Shown here: piece after piece, positions 1-10,051 of the stretch
How the letters are laid out: each line of letters starts with the position of its first letter
Position numbering within the stretch: the first letter of the stretch is position 1
NCBI RefSeq assembly: GCF_014287675.1
Contig: NZ_JACOPQ010000004.1
Span: 186,001 to 250,000, forward strand
Length of the DNA: 64,000 nucleotides
Origin: Lawsonibacter faecis
GTDB taxonomy: Bacteria > Bacillota > Clostridia > Oscillospirales > Oscillospiraceae
Reading direction: 5' to 3'
Made by a program: the position numbers and the translations under genes
Notes under the pieces: generated by a model
The model's database searches: none
What the model saw: only the letters and a program-made list of their open reading frames with translations
Told to the model about the DNA's origin: nothing

Positions 1-2
1 CC

Positions 3-2366
3 GACTGTGCCTACGTCCATGAGCACGGCGCGGAGTGCGGCTTTGCCGCGGAGACGGAGGGCTCCCCCTGCAGCCACGTCTGCGGCGAGGACGAGTGGGT
101 GTGCGCCGGGGGGTGTCCCCTGGCGGCGGATGTCGGGGAGGCGCCCCTGCCCGCCCAGGTAGCCGTGGAGCTGGAGGCTGAAGCGGACCGGACTTATACC
201 CTCTCCGGCGTTCAGGAGTGCGGCTATCTCTTCAGCGGCGCGGGCACGGTGGTGCTGGAGGACGTCGTGATCGCGGCCGGCGAGGGATTCTCCGCCGTTA
301 CGCTGGCCGACGGCGCTGAGGTGACCGTTGAGATCTCCGGCGCGTGCATCCTCACCGGCGGGGCAGGCGGCGCGGGTATCGCGGTGCCCGCCTCCGCCGT
401 ACTCACCCTCACCGGGTCCGGCAGCCTCACAGCCGTGGGCAATGGCGGGACCGACGAGGGCGGCCTGTCCGGCGCGGGCATCGGCGGCACCTACGGCCAG
501 GGCGACAGCGGCGTGATTCACATCACGGATCTCACCGGCGGCCTGACCGCCCGGGGATACGGCGTCCACGCCTGCGGTATCGGCAGCGCCTACAACGGCA
601 GCAGCATGGCAATCAATATCACCCGCTCTGTGATTGCGGAGTCCGTGGGCGGCTTTGAGCAGAACGACCAGAGCTCCGACTACGGCGTCGGTATCGTCAC
701 CAAGTACGGCAACAACGACCCCGAGGGCGGCGCGGCCATCGGCGGCGGCGGCAAGGCCGGGGACTGCGGCGACATCACCATCACCGACAGCACCGTGGCC
801 AAGGCGTGGGGCGGCTCCAAGAGCGCGGCCATCGGCGGCACCTGCTGGGCGGACTGCGGCGAGATCACCGTGACCGGCTCCACGCTCCTCGACGTACTGG
901 GCGGCTGCACTTCAGCGGGCATCGGCGTGGGCCGTGTCTCCGAGCGCGGAAGGGATACCGAGGCCAACGCGCAGATTGCCATTGTGGATTCCACCGTCTC
1001 CGCCCGGGGCGGCGTCTACGGCGCGGCCATCGGCACGGGCTACAACAGCGGCAGTGCGGGCAACCGCAAGTCCGAGGGCGTGCGGGAGCTGGCCATTACC
1101 ACCGTGGAGATCTCCTCCAGCCATATCTCCGCTGTGGGCGGAAACGGCGGTGCGGGCATCGGCGGCGGCTATAAGGGCTACAATACCGAAATCGCAATCG
1201 ACAGCGCCAGCACGGTTTACGCCCAGGGCGGCGTGCTGGCCGAGAAAGCCGACATCCTTGAGAACGGGGCCTGCGGAATCGGCGCGGGCGCCAACGGATC
1301 CGGCGTGTTCAGCGGCGGCGTCATCGCCATTGCGGCGGGCGCGGATGTAACTGCCGTCTCCAACGGCGGCAAGTGGGCTGTGGACATCGACGGCACCCGT
1401 GTACAGGGCGTTGAGAACGTCTATCAGAACCGCTTCCTGGTGGAGGACGGCAAGCTGACCATCGGCGCGGAAGGCGCGCCCGCCTATGTAAAGAATCCTG
1501 CGGACGACTGCACGGTCATCGACCCCGCGGTGAGGAATACCGTCATCCTCGGGGAAAAGACGGTCGACCTCCCCGCCGGGTATATCTGCGGCGCGGCCAC
1601 CCAGTCCGGCAGCGGCGTCTACCAGAGCGTCACCGCCGACAAGAGCCAGCTCTTCAGCCAATACGGGAGCAGCGCCGAGAGCGTCGGCTACGCGGAAAAG
1701 ACCACCGCCGAGGAGCTGGGCAAGGCCGCCGTGGATATGGCCGCGGGCAGCGACCTCCGGGCGAACTCCTATCTGTACGTGGCCCTGCGGGGCGATGAGG
1801 CGCCGCCCGCGCCTGTGGTCCCTGACGAGCCGTCGCCGGCCTCCTACCGGATTACTGTCAACTACCTGGAAGCCGCCACCGGCGATTCGCTGGAGAAGCC
1901 CTACACCCGCCGCCTCAGCGATGGCAGCAGCTATGATGTGACGGCCAGAGCCGCGCTGGAAATTGACGGCTATGTTATTGACCATGTGGACGGCGAGACC
2001 ACCGGCATGCTGGACCGGGATGTGGTCGTGGACGTGTACTACGTGAAGGAGACCCAGATCACCGACCCCGAGACGCCCGCCGGCCCCAATCCCCCCGGGG
2101 TTGAGCCGGAGAGCCCGGAGGACGTGACCATGGACGACGGCGACGTGCCCACCGCCGCCCTGCCCGAGCTTCCAGCCGGGCCGGAGACCCCGGGTGAGAC
2201 CGTCATCGTGGAGGGCGAGGTCCCCCTGGGCGATTTGCCCCAGACCGGCACTGCTGCCGCTCAGGCAAACCCCGCCGCGACCCTGGGCCTGGCGGCCCTG
2301 GTTCTCTCCATGGCGCTGGCGGGCGTGACGGCTGTGATAAACCGCAAGAGGGAAGACGCAGAATAA
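3..2366 (+). CDS. LPXTG-anchored surface protein, 5' end outside window
   Basis: The reading frame is open from the left edge, so the start and signal peptide lie outside the window. The first residues form a Cys/His-rich stretch of the kind repeated in large gut-Clostridia surface proteins. The next 450 or so residues are Gly-rich imperfect repeats (GAGIGG, AAIGGG and similar), as in parallel beta-helix or adhesin-like folds. A MucBP-like segment follows (YRITVNYLEA to VDVYYVKE, nt 1848-2046), then a Pro/Glu-rich spacer. The end is a classic sorting signal: LPQTG (about nt 2236-2250), a hydrophobic stretch, and a NRKRE tail. Sortase should attach it to peptidoglycan. Adhesion or mucin contact is inferred only. 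Confidence 0.85.
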   Translation, partial: DCAYVHEHGAECGFAAETEGSPCSHVCGEDEWVCAGGCPLAADVGEAPLPAQVAVELEAEADRTYTLSGVQECGYLFSGAGTVVLEDVVIAAGEGFSAVTLADGAEVTVEISGACILTGGAGGAGIAVPASAVLTLTGSGSLTAVGNGGTDEGGLSGAGIGGTYGQGDSGVIHITDLTGGLTARGYGVHACGIGSAYNGSSMAINITRSVIAESVGGFEQNDQSSDYGVGIVTKYGNNDPEGGAAIGGGGKAGDCGDITITDSTVAKAWGGSKSAAIGGTCWADCGEITVTGSTLLDVLGGCTSAGIGVGRVSERGRDTEANAQIAIVDSTVSARGGVYGAAIGTGYNSGSAGNRKSEGVRELAITTVEISSSHISAVGGNGGAGIGGGYKGYNTEIAIDSASTVYAQGGVLAEKADILENGACGIGAGANGSGVFSGGVIAIAAGADVTAVSNGGKWAVDIDGTRVQGVENVYQNRFLVEDGKLTIGAEGAPAYVKNPADDCTVIDPAVRNTVILGEKTVDLPAGYICGAATQSGSGVYQSVTADKSQLFSQYGSSAESVGYAEKTTAEELGKAAVDMAAGSDLRANSYLYVALRGDEAPPAPVVPDEPSPASYRITVNYLEAATGDSLEKPYTRRLSDGSSYDVTARAALEIDGYVIDHVDGETTGMLDRDVVVDVYYVKETQITDPETPAGPNPPGVEPESPEDVTMDDGDVPTAALPELPAGPETPGETVIVEGEVPLGDLPQTGTAAAQANPAATLGLAALVLSMALAGVTAVINRKREDAE

Positions 2367-2406
2367 AAGAACGGGTCCCGCGGCGCTGCCGCGGGACCCG
2401 TTCTTT
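2366..2406. terminator. bidirectional terminator between surface protein gene and typA
   Basis: A 19-bp perfect inverted repeat (AAAGAACGGGTCCCGCGGC and its complement) with loop GCT. It has A/T tracts on both sides, so it can stop both converging genes. Confidence 0.9.
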
Positions 2407-2416
2407 AAATATTTCA

Positions 2417-4243
<1,827 letters not shown>

Positions 4244-4297
4244 AGGGATGCACCTCAAATCTTCTTTCAACAAATACAGTTTCAAACTCGACCATGT

Positions 4298-4326
4298 ATT
4301 ATACCTTAATAAATCAAGAAACGCAA
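4298..4326 (-). promoter_or_regulatory. sigma-A-type promoter of typA
   Basis: On the minus strand TTGCGT and TATAAT are separated by 17 bp, and transcription would start about 45 nt upstream of the typA TTG start. Confidence 0.7.
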
Positions 4327-4417
4327 CTTTTTTTGCAAAATGGGCTGAAAGGAGGGAAATAAACCGGCGCGAGTTGGCTTGGGTTGGTAAAAATATGCCC
4401 CTGGGGCCGACGGGAAG

Positions 4418-4446
4418 TTGACAGACAGGCTGTTTTGGGTTACAAT
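4418..4446 (+). promoter_or_regulatory. promoter of tRNA-Arg
   Basis: A consensus TTGACA, 17 bp spacer and TACAAT sit about 50 nt upstream of the tRNA. Confidence 0.85.
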
Positions 4447-4499
4447 AACCGGGCGTTCCACCGTGTGAGCAGATCGGCGGACGCGCCGAAGAAGAATAT

Positions 4500-4576
4500 G
4501 CGCCTGTAGCTCAGCTGGATAGAGCGACCGCCTCCTAAGCGGTAGGTCGGAGGTTCGAATCCCCTCAGGCGTGCCA
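4500..4576 (+). tRNA. tRNA-Arg (anticodon CCT)
   Basis: The gene is 77 nt with an encoded CCA. The acceptor stem GCGCCTG pairs with CAGGCGT (one G-T pair). The D arm is TAGCTCAGCTGGATAGAGC. The anticodon arm ACCGC-CTCCTAA-GCGGT puts CCT at positions 34-36, and the T arm contains GGTTCGAATCC. It reads AGG codons. It has its own promoter and terminator. Confidence 0.97.
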
Positions 4577-4613
4577 AAAAGAAGGACACGACGTAAGTCG
4601 TGTCCTTCTTTTT
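4577..4613 (+). terminator. terminator of tRNA-Arg
   Basis: A 17-bp stem (AAAAAGAAGGACACGAC) with loop GTA begins directly after the CCA and ends in a T-run. Confidence 0.9.
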
Positions 4614-4616
4614 GGG

Positions 4617-4790
4617 CCTCGCCGCCCGAAGGGCGGTTCGCTCCAGGGCATTTCATCTGCTCAGGCGGAGTGAATCCGCCCGGCATCAAGATTTTTGCCT
4701 CTGGATAAAATGCTTGGTGGCATACCATAACCACGCCCTGCTCCGGGCCCGGCACAACCGCGCCGTCGTGGCGGAGAAACTGGTGGTCGG
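4617..4790 (-). repeat. structured repeat element, copy 0 (antisense)
   Basis: Read on the minus strand this spacer has the block order also seen at 18266-18420. The order is CAAGC-ATTTT, a short stem (ATTTT/AAAAT), CTTGATGCCGGG, a hairpin GGCGGA-TTCAC-TCCGCC, GCAGATGAAAT, then a GC hairpin CCGCCC/GGGCGG. The stem bases differ between copies but pairing is kept. The element fills the gap between the tRNA and the prfH pseudogene. The outer limits are approximate. Confidence 0.5.
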
Positions 4791-4830
4791 CCTGGGCTTC
4801 ATCACCTATAAGGGTAAAGGGGGGCTGAGC

Positions 4831-5349
4831 ATGAATATTCAATTAGGGCCCGTGGAATGTGAGCCGACTGTGGGCAAGCTGCTCCGGGCCCTGACGGCCG
4901 AGTATCCCGGCATAACGGTGCTGGAGAAGGTTCCCGGCGGCCGGGCGAACTGCTGTCAGTCCGTGCTGCTGCGCGCCGATGAAGACCTATCCCACTTGGA
5001 GGGCGCCGTCAGGTGGGTGTGCCGCAGTCCCTACCGGCCCGGGCATAAACGGAAGAACCGGCTCGTGGACGTGAGTCTCTGGGGCGAGGCGGCGTATGCC
5101 GTATACGACTGAGATGAGGTGCGGGTTGAGACCTTCCGCAGCGGAGGCAAGGGCAGCCAGAACGTGAACAAGGTGGAGACAGGCGTCCGGGCGGTCCATG
5201 TCCCCACCGGCCTGGCCGTGGTCTCCACTCAGGCCAGAAGCCAGCATATGAACAAGCGCCTGGACCTGGACCGGCTGGAGCACACCCGTCTGGAGCGGGG
5301 CGGCGCCGTGCGCACCTATGTGGGAACGGACTTTCGCCGGGTGGAATAA
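4831..5349 (+). pseudogene. prfH: decayed peptide chain release factor H
   Basis: PrfH is a class-I release factor paralogue that rescues damaged ribosomes and is often paired with an RtcB ligase. ATG at 4831 opens 93 codons, then an in-frame TGA (5110-5112) interrupts; the same frame continues as DEVRVETFRSGGKGSQNVNK. Three lesions point to decay. One is the premature stop. The second is the catalytic GGQ changed to GSQ (about nt 5146-5154). The third is that the C-terminal part is too short: SQHMNKR runs almost directly into LEHTRLERGGAVR, where intact relatives have a helical stretch. No rtcB is visible nearby. Recoding of UGA is possible but unlikely given the GSQ change. Confidence 0.8.
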
Positions 5350-5414
5350 ACGGACATAAATGGAAGGATTTAAAAAGGCCCGCCTATCTATGTCCCGTAC
5401 GTCAAGGCTGCAAC

Positions 5415-5846
5415 TCACAGTGCGGCGAGGCTTGCGCCCAGTGCGCGGCAGGCGTCCAGTCCCGCGTCGTCGGGGGCCTCGTTGAGCATCAGGCCGTCCG
5501 CGCCGCAGAGCACGGCCCCGGCTGCCCGGGCGCGGTCGCACCAGTCGCGCATCCATTGGCCGTCTCCCCAGCCGTAGGAGCCGAAGAGGGCTGTCTTCCT
5601 GCCGGAGAGGGAGCCCTCCAGCTCGGTGAAGAAGGGTTCAAATTCGCCCTCCTCCAGCACCTCCGCGCCCATGGCGGGGCAGCCCAGGGCCAGAACGTCA
5701 TACTGCGCGGCCTGAGCCGCGCTGATCTCGGACACGGTGAGGACGCTTACCTCGGCGCCCGCGGCCTTGGCCCCCTCCCCCACGGCCATAGCCATGGCCT
5801 CCGTGTTGCCGGTGCCGGACCAGTAGATAACGGCGAGCTTGCTCAT
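5415..5846 (-). CDS. flavodoxin
   Basis: A short-chain flavodoxin of 143 aa, an FMN electron carrier that typically replaces ferredoxin when iron is scarce. The N-terminus KLAVIYWSGTGNTEAMA is the beta-1 strand plus phosphate-binding loop (SGTGNT), and the core shows LGCPAMGAE and LFGSYGWGDG, the 90s FMN loop. An upstream in-frame ATG at 5861 exists. It lies inside the ribosome binding site (ATGGAGG), so the ATG at 5846 is preferred. It follows the DUF3793 gene by 40 bp on the same strand and presumably shares its iron-box promoter. Confidence 0.92.
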   Translation of the reverse strand: MSKLAVIYWSGTGNTEAMAMAVGEGAKAAGAEVSVLTVSEISAAQAAQYDVLALGCPAMGAEVLEEGEFEPFFTELEGSLSGRKTALFGSYGWGDGQWMRDWCDRARAAGAVLCGADGLMLNEAPDDAGLDACRALGASLAAL

Positions 5847-5886
5847 AAAAAGAACCTCCATACAGTCATAAAATGTGGATATCTCT

Positions 5887-6468
5887 TCACGCCGCCGGCG
5901 CGCTGGGCACGCCGAAGAGCCGTGAGAGCGTCATTCCGGCCCGGAGCCGGTCCAGGAGCGCGTCCCGGCACCGGTCGTAGCGGAGGAACTGCCGCCGGGC
6001 GCCCTCCACGTCGTGGTAGACCTTCCAGTACCCGCACAGGCGGCACCCCGCCCCGCCGTCCGTCTGGAACGCGGCCACGTCCTCGGACGGGTAGCCCAGG
6101 AAGAGGCCGATCTCGTGGGGAAAGTCCCCGCCCGCCAGAAGCCGCTGCCGCAGGCGGCGCAGCAGTGCGGAGAGCGGCGCGTCCCCGGGGTAGTCCGCAT
6201 CCGCCAGCAGTTGAGCCGCCTGTGGCCGGGCGAGATGCTCTGCCAGCAGCTTCGGGCGGAAGACCAGCACCAGAAAACGGCGCCGGCACCGGCACAGGAC
6301 CTCAAAGCGCAGGCCCTTCTCACCCAGCGCGCGGGTGTACTCCCCCACCGTCCGGGGGAGCCGGGGGTACTCTGCCGCGTCCAGAGAGATGAGGCACGCG
6401 GGCTTAATCCCCACCAGCGTGGGGGAACAGTGGCGGACCACCACTTCTTCAAAGCGGGCGGAATACAT
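5887..6468 (-). CDS. DUF3793 family protein
   Basis: This 193-aa protein of unknown function has the family hallmark HEIGLFLGYPSEDVAAF (about residues 121-137). A GAGCRLCGYWKVYHD segment follows, with two conserved Cys. The family is common in anaerobic Firmicutes. Its position directly before flavodoxin and back-to-back with feoAAB suggests a role under iron limitation. AAAGGAGG is well placed before the ATG. The divergent 330-bp region holds a promoter and two GGTTAG-N6-CTAACC-type operators for this transcript. Confidence 0.85.
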   Translation of the reverse strand: MYSARFEEVVVRHCSPTLVGIKPACLISLDAAEYPRLPRTVGEYTRALGEKGLRFEVLCRCRRRFLVLVFRPKLLAEHLARPQAAQLLADADYPGDAPLSALLRRLRQRLLAGGDFPHEIGLFLGYPSEDVAAFQTDGGAGCRLCGYWKVYHDVEGARRQFLRYDRCRDALLDRLRAGMTLSRLFGVPSAPAA

Positions 6469-6482
6469 GGGAGACCTCCTTT

Positions 6483-6500
6483 GGTTGCTTTATGCTAACC
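6483..6500. promoter_or_regulatory. metalloregulator-type operator, site 1 (imperfect)
   Basis: GGTTGC-TTTATG-CTAACC matches the shared GGTTAG-N6-CTAACC pattern with one weak half. It lies in the 5' leader of the DUF3793-flavodoxin transcript. Confidence 0.5.
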
Positions 6501-6539
6501 ATTGAGAAAAAAGAGGAGAAGGCAGCGCCTTCCCAAAGA

Positions 6540-6557
6540 GGTTAGCATAAACTAACT
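6540..6557. promoter_or_regulatory. metalloregulator-type operator, site 2
   Basis: GGTTAG-CATAAA-CTAACT sits just downstream of the expected transcription start of DUF3793-flavodoxin. It also forms a 12-bp inverted repeat with site 1 (TTTATGCTAACC / GGTTAGCATAAA). Confidence 0.65.
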
Positions 6558-6565
6558 ATAGGCAC

Positions 6566-6594
6566 AAGATACCATCCTTTGGCCTGCCTGTCAA
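6566..6594 (-). promoter_or_regulatory. promoter of DUF3793-flavodoxin operon
   Basis: On the minus strand TTGACA, 17 bp and TATCTT precede operator site 2 by about 8 bp. Confidence 0.75.
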
Positions 6595-6676
6595 CAAAAA
6601 TTTACCCGACGAGAAAAAGGAAACAGTCCCGGCGGCGCAAGGGAGGGCGGCACTGTAAAAAATTTCTGAAAAGGGA

Positions 6677-6706
6677 TTGACAGGGGAAGGTTAGCCGTGG
6701 TAAACT
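6677..6706 (+). promoter_or_regulatory. promoter of feo operon
   Basis: TTGACA, 18 bp and TAAACT. A half-site GGTTAG (6689-6694) lies in the spacer, and full operators follow at 6722 and 6758. Confidence 0.65.
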
Positions 6707-6721
6707 ACGGTTGCTTCAGGA

Positions 6722-6739
6722 GGTTAGCCGATTCTAACC
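6722..6739. promoter_or_regulatory. metalloregulator-type operator, site 3 (perfect)
   Basis: GGTTAG-CCGATT-CTAACC is a perfect palindrome; with the outer A/T pair it extends to 20 bp. It is just downstream of the feo promoter. Confidence 0.75.
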
Positions 6740-6757
6740 TCTGAATTAATCACTCTG

Positions 6758-6775
6758 GGTTAGTAGTTGCTAACA
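6758..6775. promoter_or_regulatory. metalloregulator-type operator, site 4
   Basis: GGTTAG-TAGTTG-CTAACA has its start exactly 36 bp after that of site 3, consistent with tandem dimer binding. Confidence 0.65.
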
Positions 6776-6801
6776 AAATTGAAAACGAGGTGAATCGTAT
6801 C

Positions 6802-7011
6802 ATGCCGCTGACGATGGCCCAAGCGGGCACGGAGAACACCGTACGCCGGATTACCGGCAAGGATGAGACCAGGCGCTTTTTGGAGAGCCTGGGGTTTGTG
6901 GAGGGTGGCACGGTCACTGTGGTCACCCAAATGGCGGGCAACCTGATTGTCAATGTCAAGAGCGCCAGGGTGGCCCTGAGCGAGGGTATGGCCAGACGCA
7001 TTATGATTTAA
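6802..7011 (+). CDS. feoA: ferrous iron transport protein A (first copy)
   Basis: A 69-aa SH3-like FeoA that assists FeoB in Fe(II) uptake. The sequence MPLTMAQAGTENTVRRITG and the LGFVEGGTVTVV core are typical. I chose ATG 6802, about 9 nt after GAGGTG, over the GTG at 6790, which lies within that ribosome binding site. It is the first gene of feoA-feoA-feoB behind iron-type operators. Confidence 0.92.
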   Translation: MPLTMAQAGTENTVRRITGKDETRRFLESLGFVEGGTVTVVTQMAGNLIVNVKSARVALSEGMARRIMI

Positions 7012-7127
7012 CCTCTGCCCACAGGCGGCTTGCTTTGTCTGTGGGCGAAGGCTCTGAAAAGCCGGGAGTCCGCCCCGGGAGGGGAGCCGTTGTGCAGGCC
7101 TCCTGATTGAAGAAAAGAGGGATTTTA

Positions 7128-7385
7128 GTGAGTACGACTGTAAGCGCGGCCGTTTCCGCCGCGCCCCGCACCCTGCGGGGCGTAAAGCCCGGACAGACCG
7201 TCACCGTGACCAAGCTCACCGGCGAGGGCCCCTTGCGCCGGAGGATTATGGACATGGGGATTACCAAGGGCGCCAGCGTCTATGTCCGCAAGGTGGCCCC
7301 CCTGGGCGACCCTGTGGAGATCACCGTGCGGGGCTACGAGCTCTCCATCCGCAAGGGGGACGCGGAAAACATCCTGGTTGAGTGA
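7128..7385 (+). CDS. feoA: ferrous iron transport protein A (second copy)
   Basis: A second FeoA-domain protein of 85 aa. It has an extra N-terminal Ala/Ser stretch before TLRGVKPGQTVTVTKLTG, then RRRIMDMGITKGASVYVRKVAPLGDPVEI. The start is GTG 7128 behind AGAGGG. It is related to, but quite different from, the first FeoA; two FeoA proteins ahead of FeoB is common in Clostridia. Confidence 0.92.
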   Translation: MSTTVSAAVSAAPRTLRGVKPGQTVTVTKLTGEGPLRRRIMDMGITKGASVYVRKVAPLGDPVEITVRGYELSIRKGDAENILVE

Positions 7386-7456
7386 GGCGCGTGCCTGGGT
7401 GCCTGCTGCACTGCCTGACTGGGGCGGCGCGGGCCGCCCTTTTTGAATGGGAAATG

Positions 7457-7474
7457 GTTAGCTTCTGCTAATCG
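7457..7474. promoter_or_regulatory. metalloregulator-type operator, site 5 (before feoB)
   Basis: GGTTAG-CTTCTG-CTAATC lies between feoA2 and feoB, 20 bp before the ATG. It may allow separate control of feoB. Confidence 0.6.
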
Positions 7475-7493
7475 CTGAGGAGGAAAGACCAAC

Positions 7494-9677
7494 ATGGGAA
7501 TTACAATTGCGCTTGCCGGCAACCCCAACTGCGGCAAGACCACGATGTTTAACGCCCTGACCGGCTCCAACCAGTACGTGGGCAACTGGCCCGGCGTCAC
7601 CGTGGAGAAAAAGCACGGCAAGCTGAAGGGGCACAGGGATGTGACCGTCACAGACCTTCCGGGGATTTACTCCCTGTCCCCGTACACGCTGGAGGAGGTC
7701 GTGGCCCGGAACTACCTGGTCAACGACAAGCCCGACGCCATACTAAACCTGGTGGACGCCACCAACATTGAACGCAACCTCTATCTCACCACCCAGCTCA
7801 CCGAAATGGGCATCCCCGTGGTCATCGCGCTGAATATGATGGACCTGGTAGCCAAGAACGGCGACGTCATCAACGTCCAGAAGCTGTCCGAGGCCATGGG
7901 CTGTCCCGTGGTGGAGATCTCCGCGCTCAAAAACAGGGGCGTGCTTGAGGCGGCGGAGGCCGCCATCAAGCTGGCCGAGGCCAACGCCGCATCCCACACC
8001 AGGCATACCTTCTGCGACAAGGTGGAGCAGGCCCTCTCTGAGATTGAGGCCCTGACCGAGGGCAGGGTCCCGGAGCGGAACGAGCGCTGGTACGCCGTTA
8101 AACTCTTCGAGCGGGATGCCAAGGTGCTGGAGCAGCTGAATCTGGGCTCCCACGCCCACGCCGTTGAGAACCTAATCCGCGCCTGCGAGGAGGAGATGGA
8201 CGACGACGCAGAGTCCATTATCACCAACGAGCGCTATGAGTACATCTCCAAGGTGGTCAAGTCCAGTGTGAAGAAAAAGCGCACCGGTATGACCACCTCC
8301 GACAAGATAGACCGCATTGTCACCAACCGGGTGCTGGCGCTGCCCCTCTTTGCCGTGGTCATGTTCCTGGTGTATGCCATTGCCATGGGCGGCTGGACCA
8401 TCTCCATCGGCACCATGGGCACCGACTGGGCCAACGACGTGCTCTTCGGCGACTGGGTGCCCAACGCCGTGGGCAATTTCCTGGCCGCCATCGGCTGTGC
8501 CGACTGGCTCCAGGGGCTGATTCTGGACGGTATCATCGCCGGCGTTGGCGCCGTGCTGGGCTTTGTGCCCCAGATGCTGGTCCTCTTCCTCCTGCTGGCC
8601 GTCCTGGAGGACATCGGCTATATGGCCCGGGTCGCCTTCATTATGGACCGCATCTTCCGCCGCTTCGGCCTGAGCGGCAAGTCCTTTATCCCAATGCTCA
8701 TCGCCACCGGCTGCGGCGTGCCCGGCATCATGGCCTCCCGGACCATTGAGCAGGACCGGGACAGAAAGATGACCATCATGACCACGGGGTTCATCCCCTG
8801 CGGCGCCAAGATGCCCATAATCGGCCTCTTTGCCGGCGCAATATTCGGCGGCTCCGCCCTGGTGGCTGTGTCCGCCTTCTTCATCGGCATCGCCGCCGTG
8901 GTCATCTCCGGCATCATCATGAAGAAGTTTAAGGCCTTCGCGGGCGAGCCCGCCCCCTTCGTCATGGAGCTGCCCCCCTACCATGTGCCCTCCGCGGGCA
9001 ACGTCCTGCGGGCCACCTGGGAGCGCGGCTGGTCCTTTATCAAGCGGGCCGGCACCATCATCCTGCTCAGCTCCATCATCCTCTGGTTCCTCCAGGGCTA
9101 CGGCTTTGTGGACGGCGTATTCCAGGCCGTGGAGGACAACAACAACTCCCTGCTGGCCATCGTGGGCAACGCCATCGCATGGATCTTCGCGCCCCTGGGC
9201 TGGGTGGGCGACATGGCCTGGAAGGCCACCGTGGCCACCATTACCGGCCTCATTGCCAAGGAGGAGGTGGTCAACACCTTTGGCGTGCTTTACCACTTCG
9301 CCGGCGAGCTCAGCGAGGAGGGCAATGAGATCTGGCCCCTGGTAGCCGCCGACTTCAGCGCCATCGCGGCCTACAGCTTTATGATCTTTAACCTCCTCTG
9401 TGCCCCCTGCTTCGCCGCCATGGGCGCCATCAAGCGGGAGATGAACAACACCAGGTGGACCCTGGCCGCCATCGGCTATATGTGCCTGTTTGCCTACGTC
9501 ATCGCCATGATTGTCTACCAGATTGGCGGACTCATCATCGGCGAGGTGGCCTTTAACGTGTTCACCGTTATCGCCGCGCTGCTGCTCATCGGCCTTATCT
9601 ACCTGGTGTTCCGCAAGGGCTATCAGGGCGGGGGCGAGCGCCTTCGGGCCGTGGACGCGGCCCGTGCGGAAGTGTAA
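7494..9677 (+). CDS. feoB: ferrous iron transporter FeoB
   Basis: This 727-aa Fe(II) transporter of the cytoplasmic membrane has an N-terminal G domain: GNPNCGKTT (G1), T in NWPGVTVEKK (G2), DLPGIYS (G3) and NMMD (G4). A helical spacer follows. The C-terminal membrane part has the two Gate repeats, including LIATGCGVPGIMASRTIE and FIPCGAKMPI with their conserved Cys. The length is normal. AGGAGG precedes the ATG. It lies in an operon after two feoA genes. Confidence 0.97.
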   Translation: MGITIALAGNPNCGKTTMFNALTGSNQYVGNWPGVTVEKKHGKLKGHRDVTVTDLPGIYSLSPYTLEEVVARNYLVNDKPDAILNLVDATNIERNLYLTTQLTEMGIPVVIALNMMDLVAKNGDVINVQKLSEAMGCPVVEISALKNRGVLEAAEAAIKLAEANAASHTRHTFCDKVEQALSEIEALTEGRVPERNERWYAVKLFERDAKVLEQLNLGSHAHAVENLIRACEEEMDDDAESIITNERYEYISKVVKSSVKKKRTGMTTSDKIDRIVTNRVLALPLFAVVMFLVYAIAMGGWTISIGTMGTDWANDVLFGDWVPNAVGNFLAAIGCADWLQGLILDGIIAGVGAVLGFVPQMLVLFLLLAVLEDIGYMARVAFIMDRIFRRFGLSGKSFIPMLIATGCGVPGIMASRTIEQDRDRKMTIMTTGFIPCGAKMPIIGLFAGAIFGGSALVAVSAFFIGIAAVVISGIIMKKFKAFAGEPAPFVMELPPYHVPSAGNVLRATWERGWSFIKRAGTIILLSSIILWFLQGYGFVDGVFQAVEDNNNSLLAIVGNAIAWIFAPLGWVGDMAWKATVATITGLIAKEEVVNTFGVLYHFAGELSEEGNEIWPLVAADFSAIAAYSFMIFNLLCAPCFAAMGAIKREMNNTRWTLAAIGYMCLFAYVIAMIVYQIGGLIIGEVAFNVFTVIAALLLIGLIYLVFRKGYQGGGERLRAVDAARAEV

Positions 9678-9724
9678 AACCGATAAATTCCCCGGGAAAA
9701 TTGATTGAAAGGGAGGGCCTGCCC

Positions 9725-9898
9725 ATGCCCAGTCCCGGTACCATCATCGTCGGCCTATTGCTCCTGGCCGTGGCAGTCCTCGCGGCCCGATCCCTCTGGA
9801 GAGGCCGCAAGAGCGGCGGAGGCTGCTCCTGCGGCGGCGGGGGCTGCAGCGGAGACTGCAGCAGCTGCTGCGGCCGCGGCAGCAAGCAATCCCATTGA
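9725..9898 (+). CDS. FeoB-associated Cys-rich small membrane protein
   Basis: This 57-aa protein has one N-terminal membrane helix (TIIVGLLLLAVAVLAARSLW). A basic stretch follows, then a Gly/Cys tail with six Cys (CSC, GC, DC, CC). Small proteins of this kind regularly follow feoB in Firmicutes and may hand iron to or from FeoB; their role is not proven. The start ATG 9725 sits behind GGGAGGG, so the earlier in-frame TTG at 9701 is less likely. Confidence 0.85.
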   Translation: MPSPGTIIVGLLLLAVAVLAARSLWRGRKSGGGCSCGGGGCSGDCSSCCGRGSKQSH

Positions 9899-9972
9899 TT
9901 TGTAAGGGCGGTCCACGCCCTTGACCAACCGGTTCAGCGACCGAACGGATTCTCCCCCCAAAATTCCAAAGA

Positions 9973-10011
9973 ACGACGGGTGCGGACCCTCTCCCGCGCC
10001 CGCCGTTTTTT
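9973..10011 (+). terminator. terminator of feo operon
   Basis: An imperfect GC stem (ACGACGGGTGCGG with CCGCGCCCGCCGT) ends in six T. Confidence 0.75.
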
Positions 10012-10051
10012 GGCTGTTCCCAAATTGCCCTTAGCTATTAGGAGTGAAGAT

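Noticed and set aside
5098..5116. Programmed recoding of the UGA in prfH, as in RF2 autoregulation
   Set aside because: RF2 uses a +1 frameshift, but here the frame continues unchanged after UGA. The GSQ change and the missing segment also point to decay. No SECIS-like structure was recognised.
8172..9296. 374-aa open frame antisense to feoB
   Set aside because: Shadow of feoB; the product is a His/Gly/Asp-rich low-complexity sequence.
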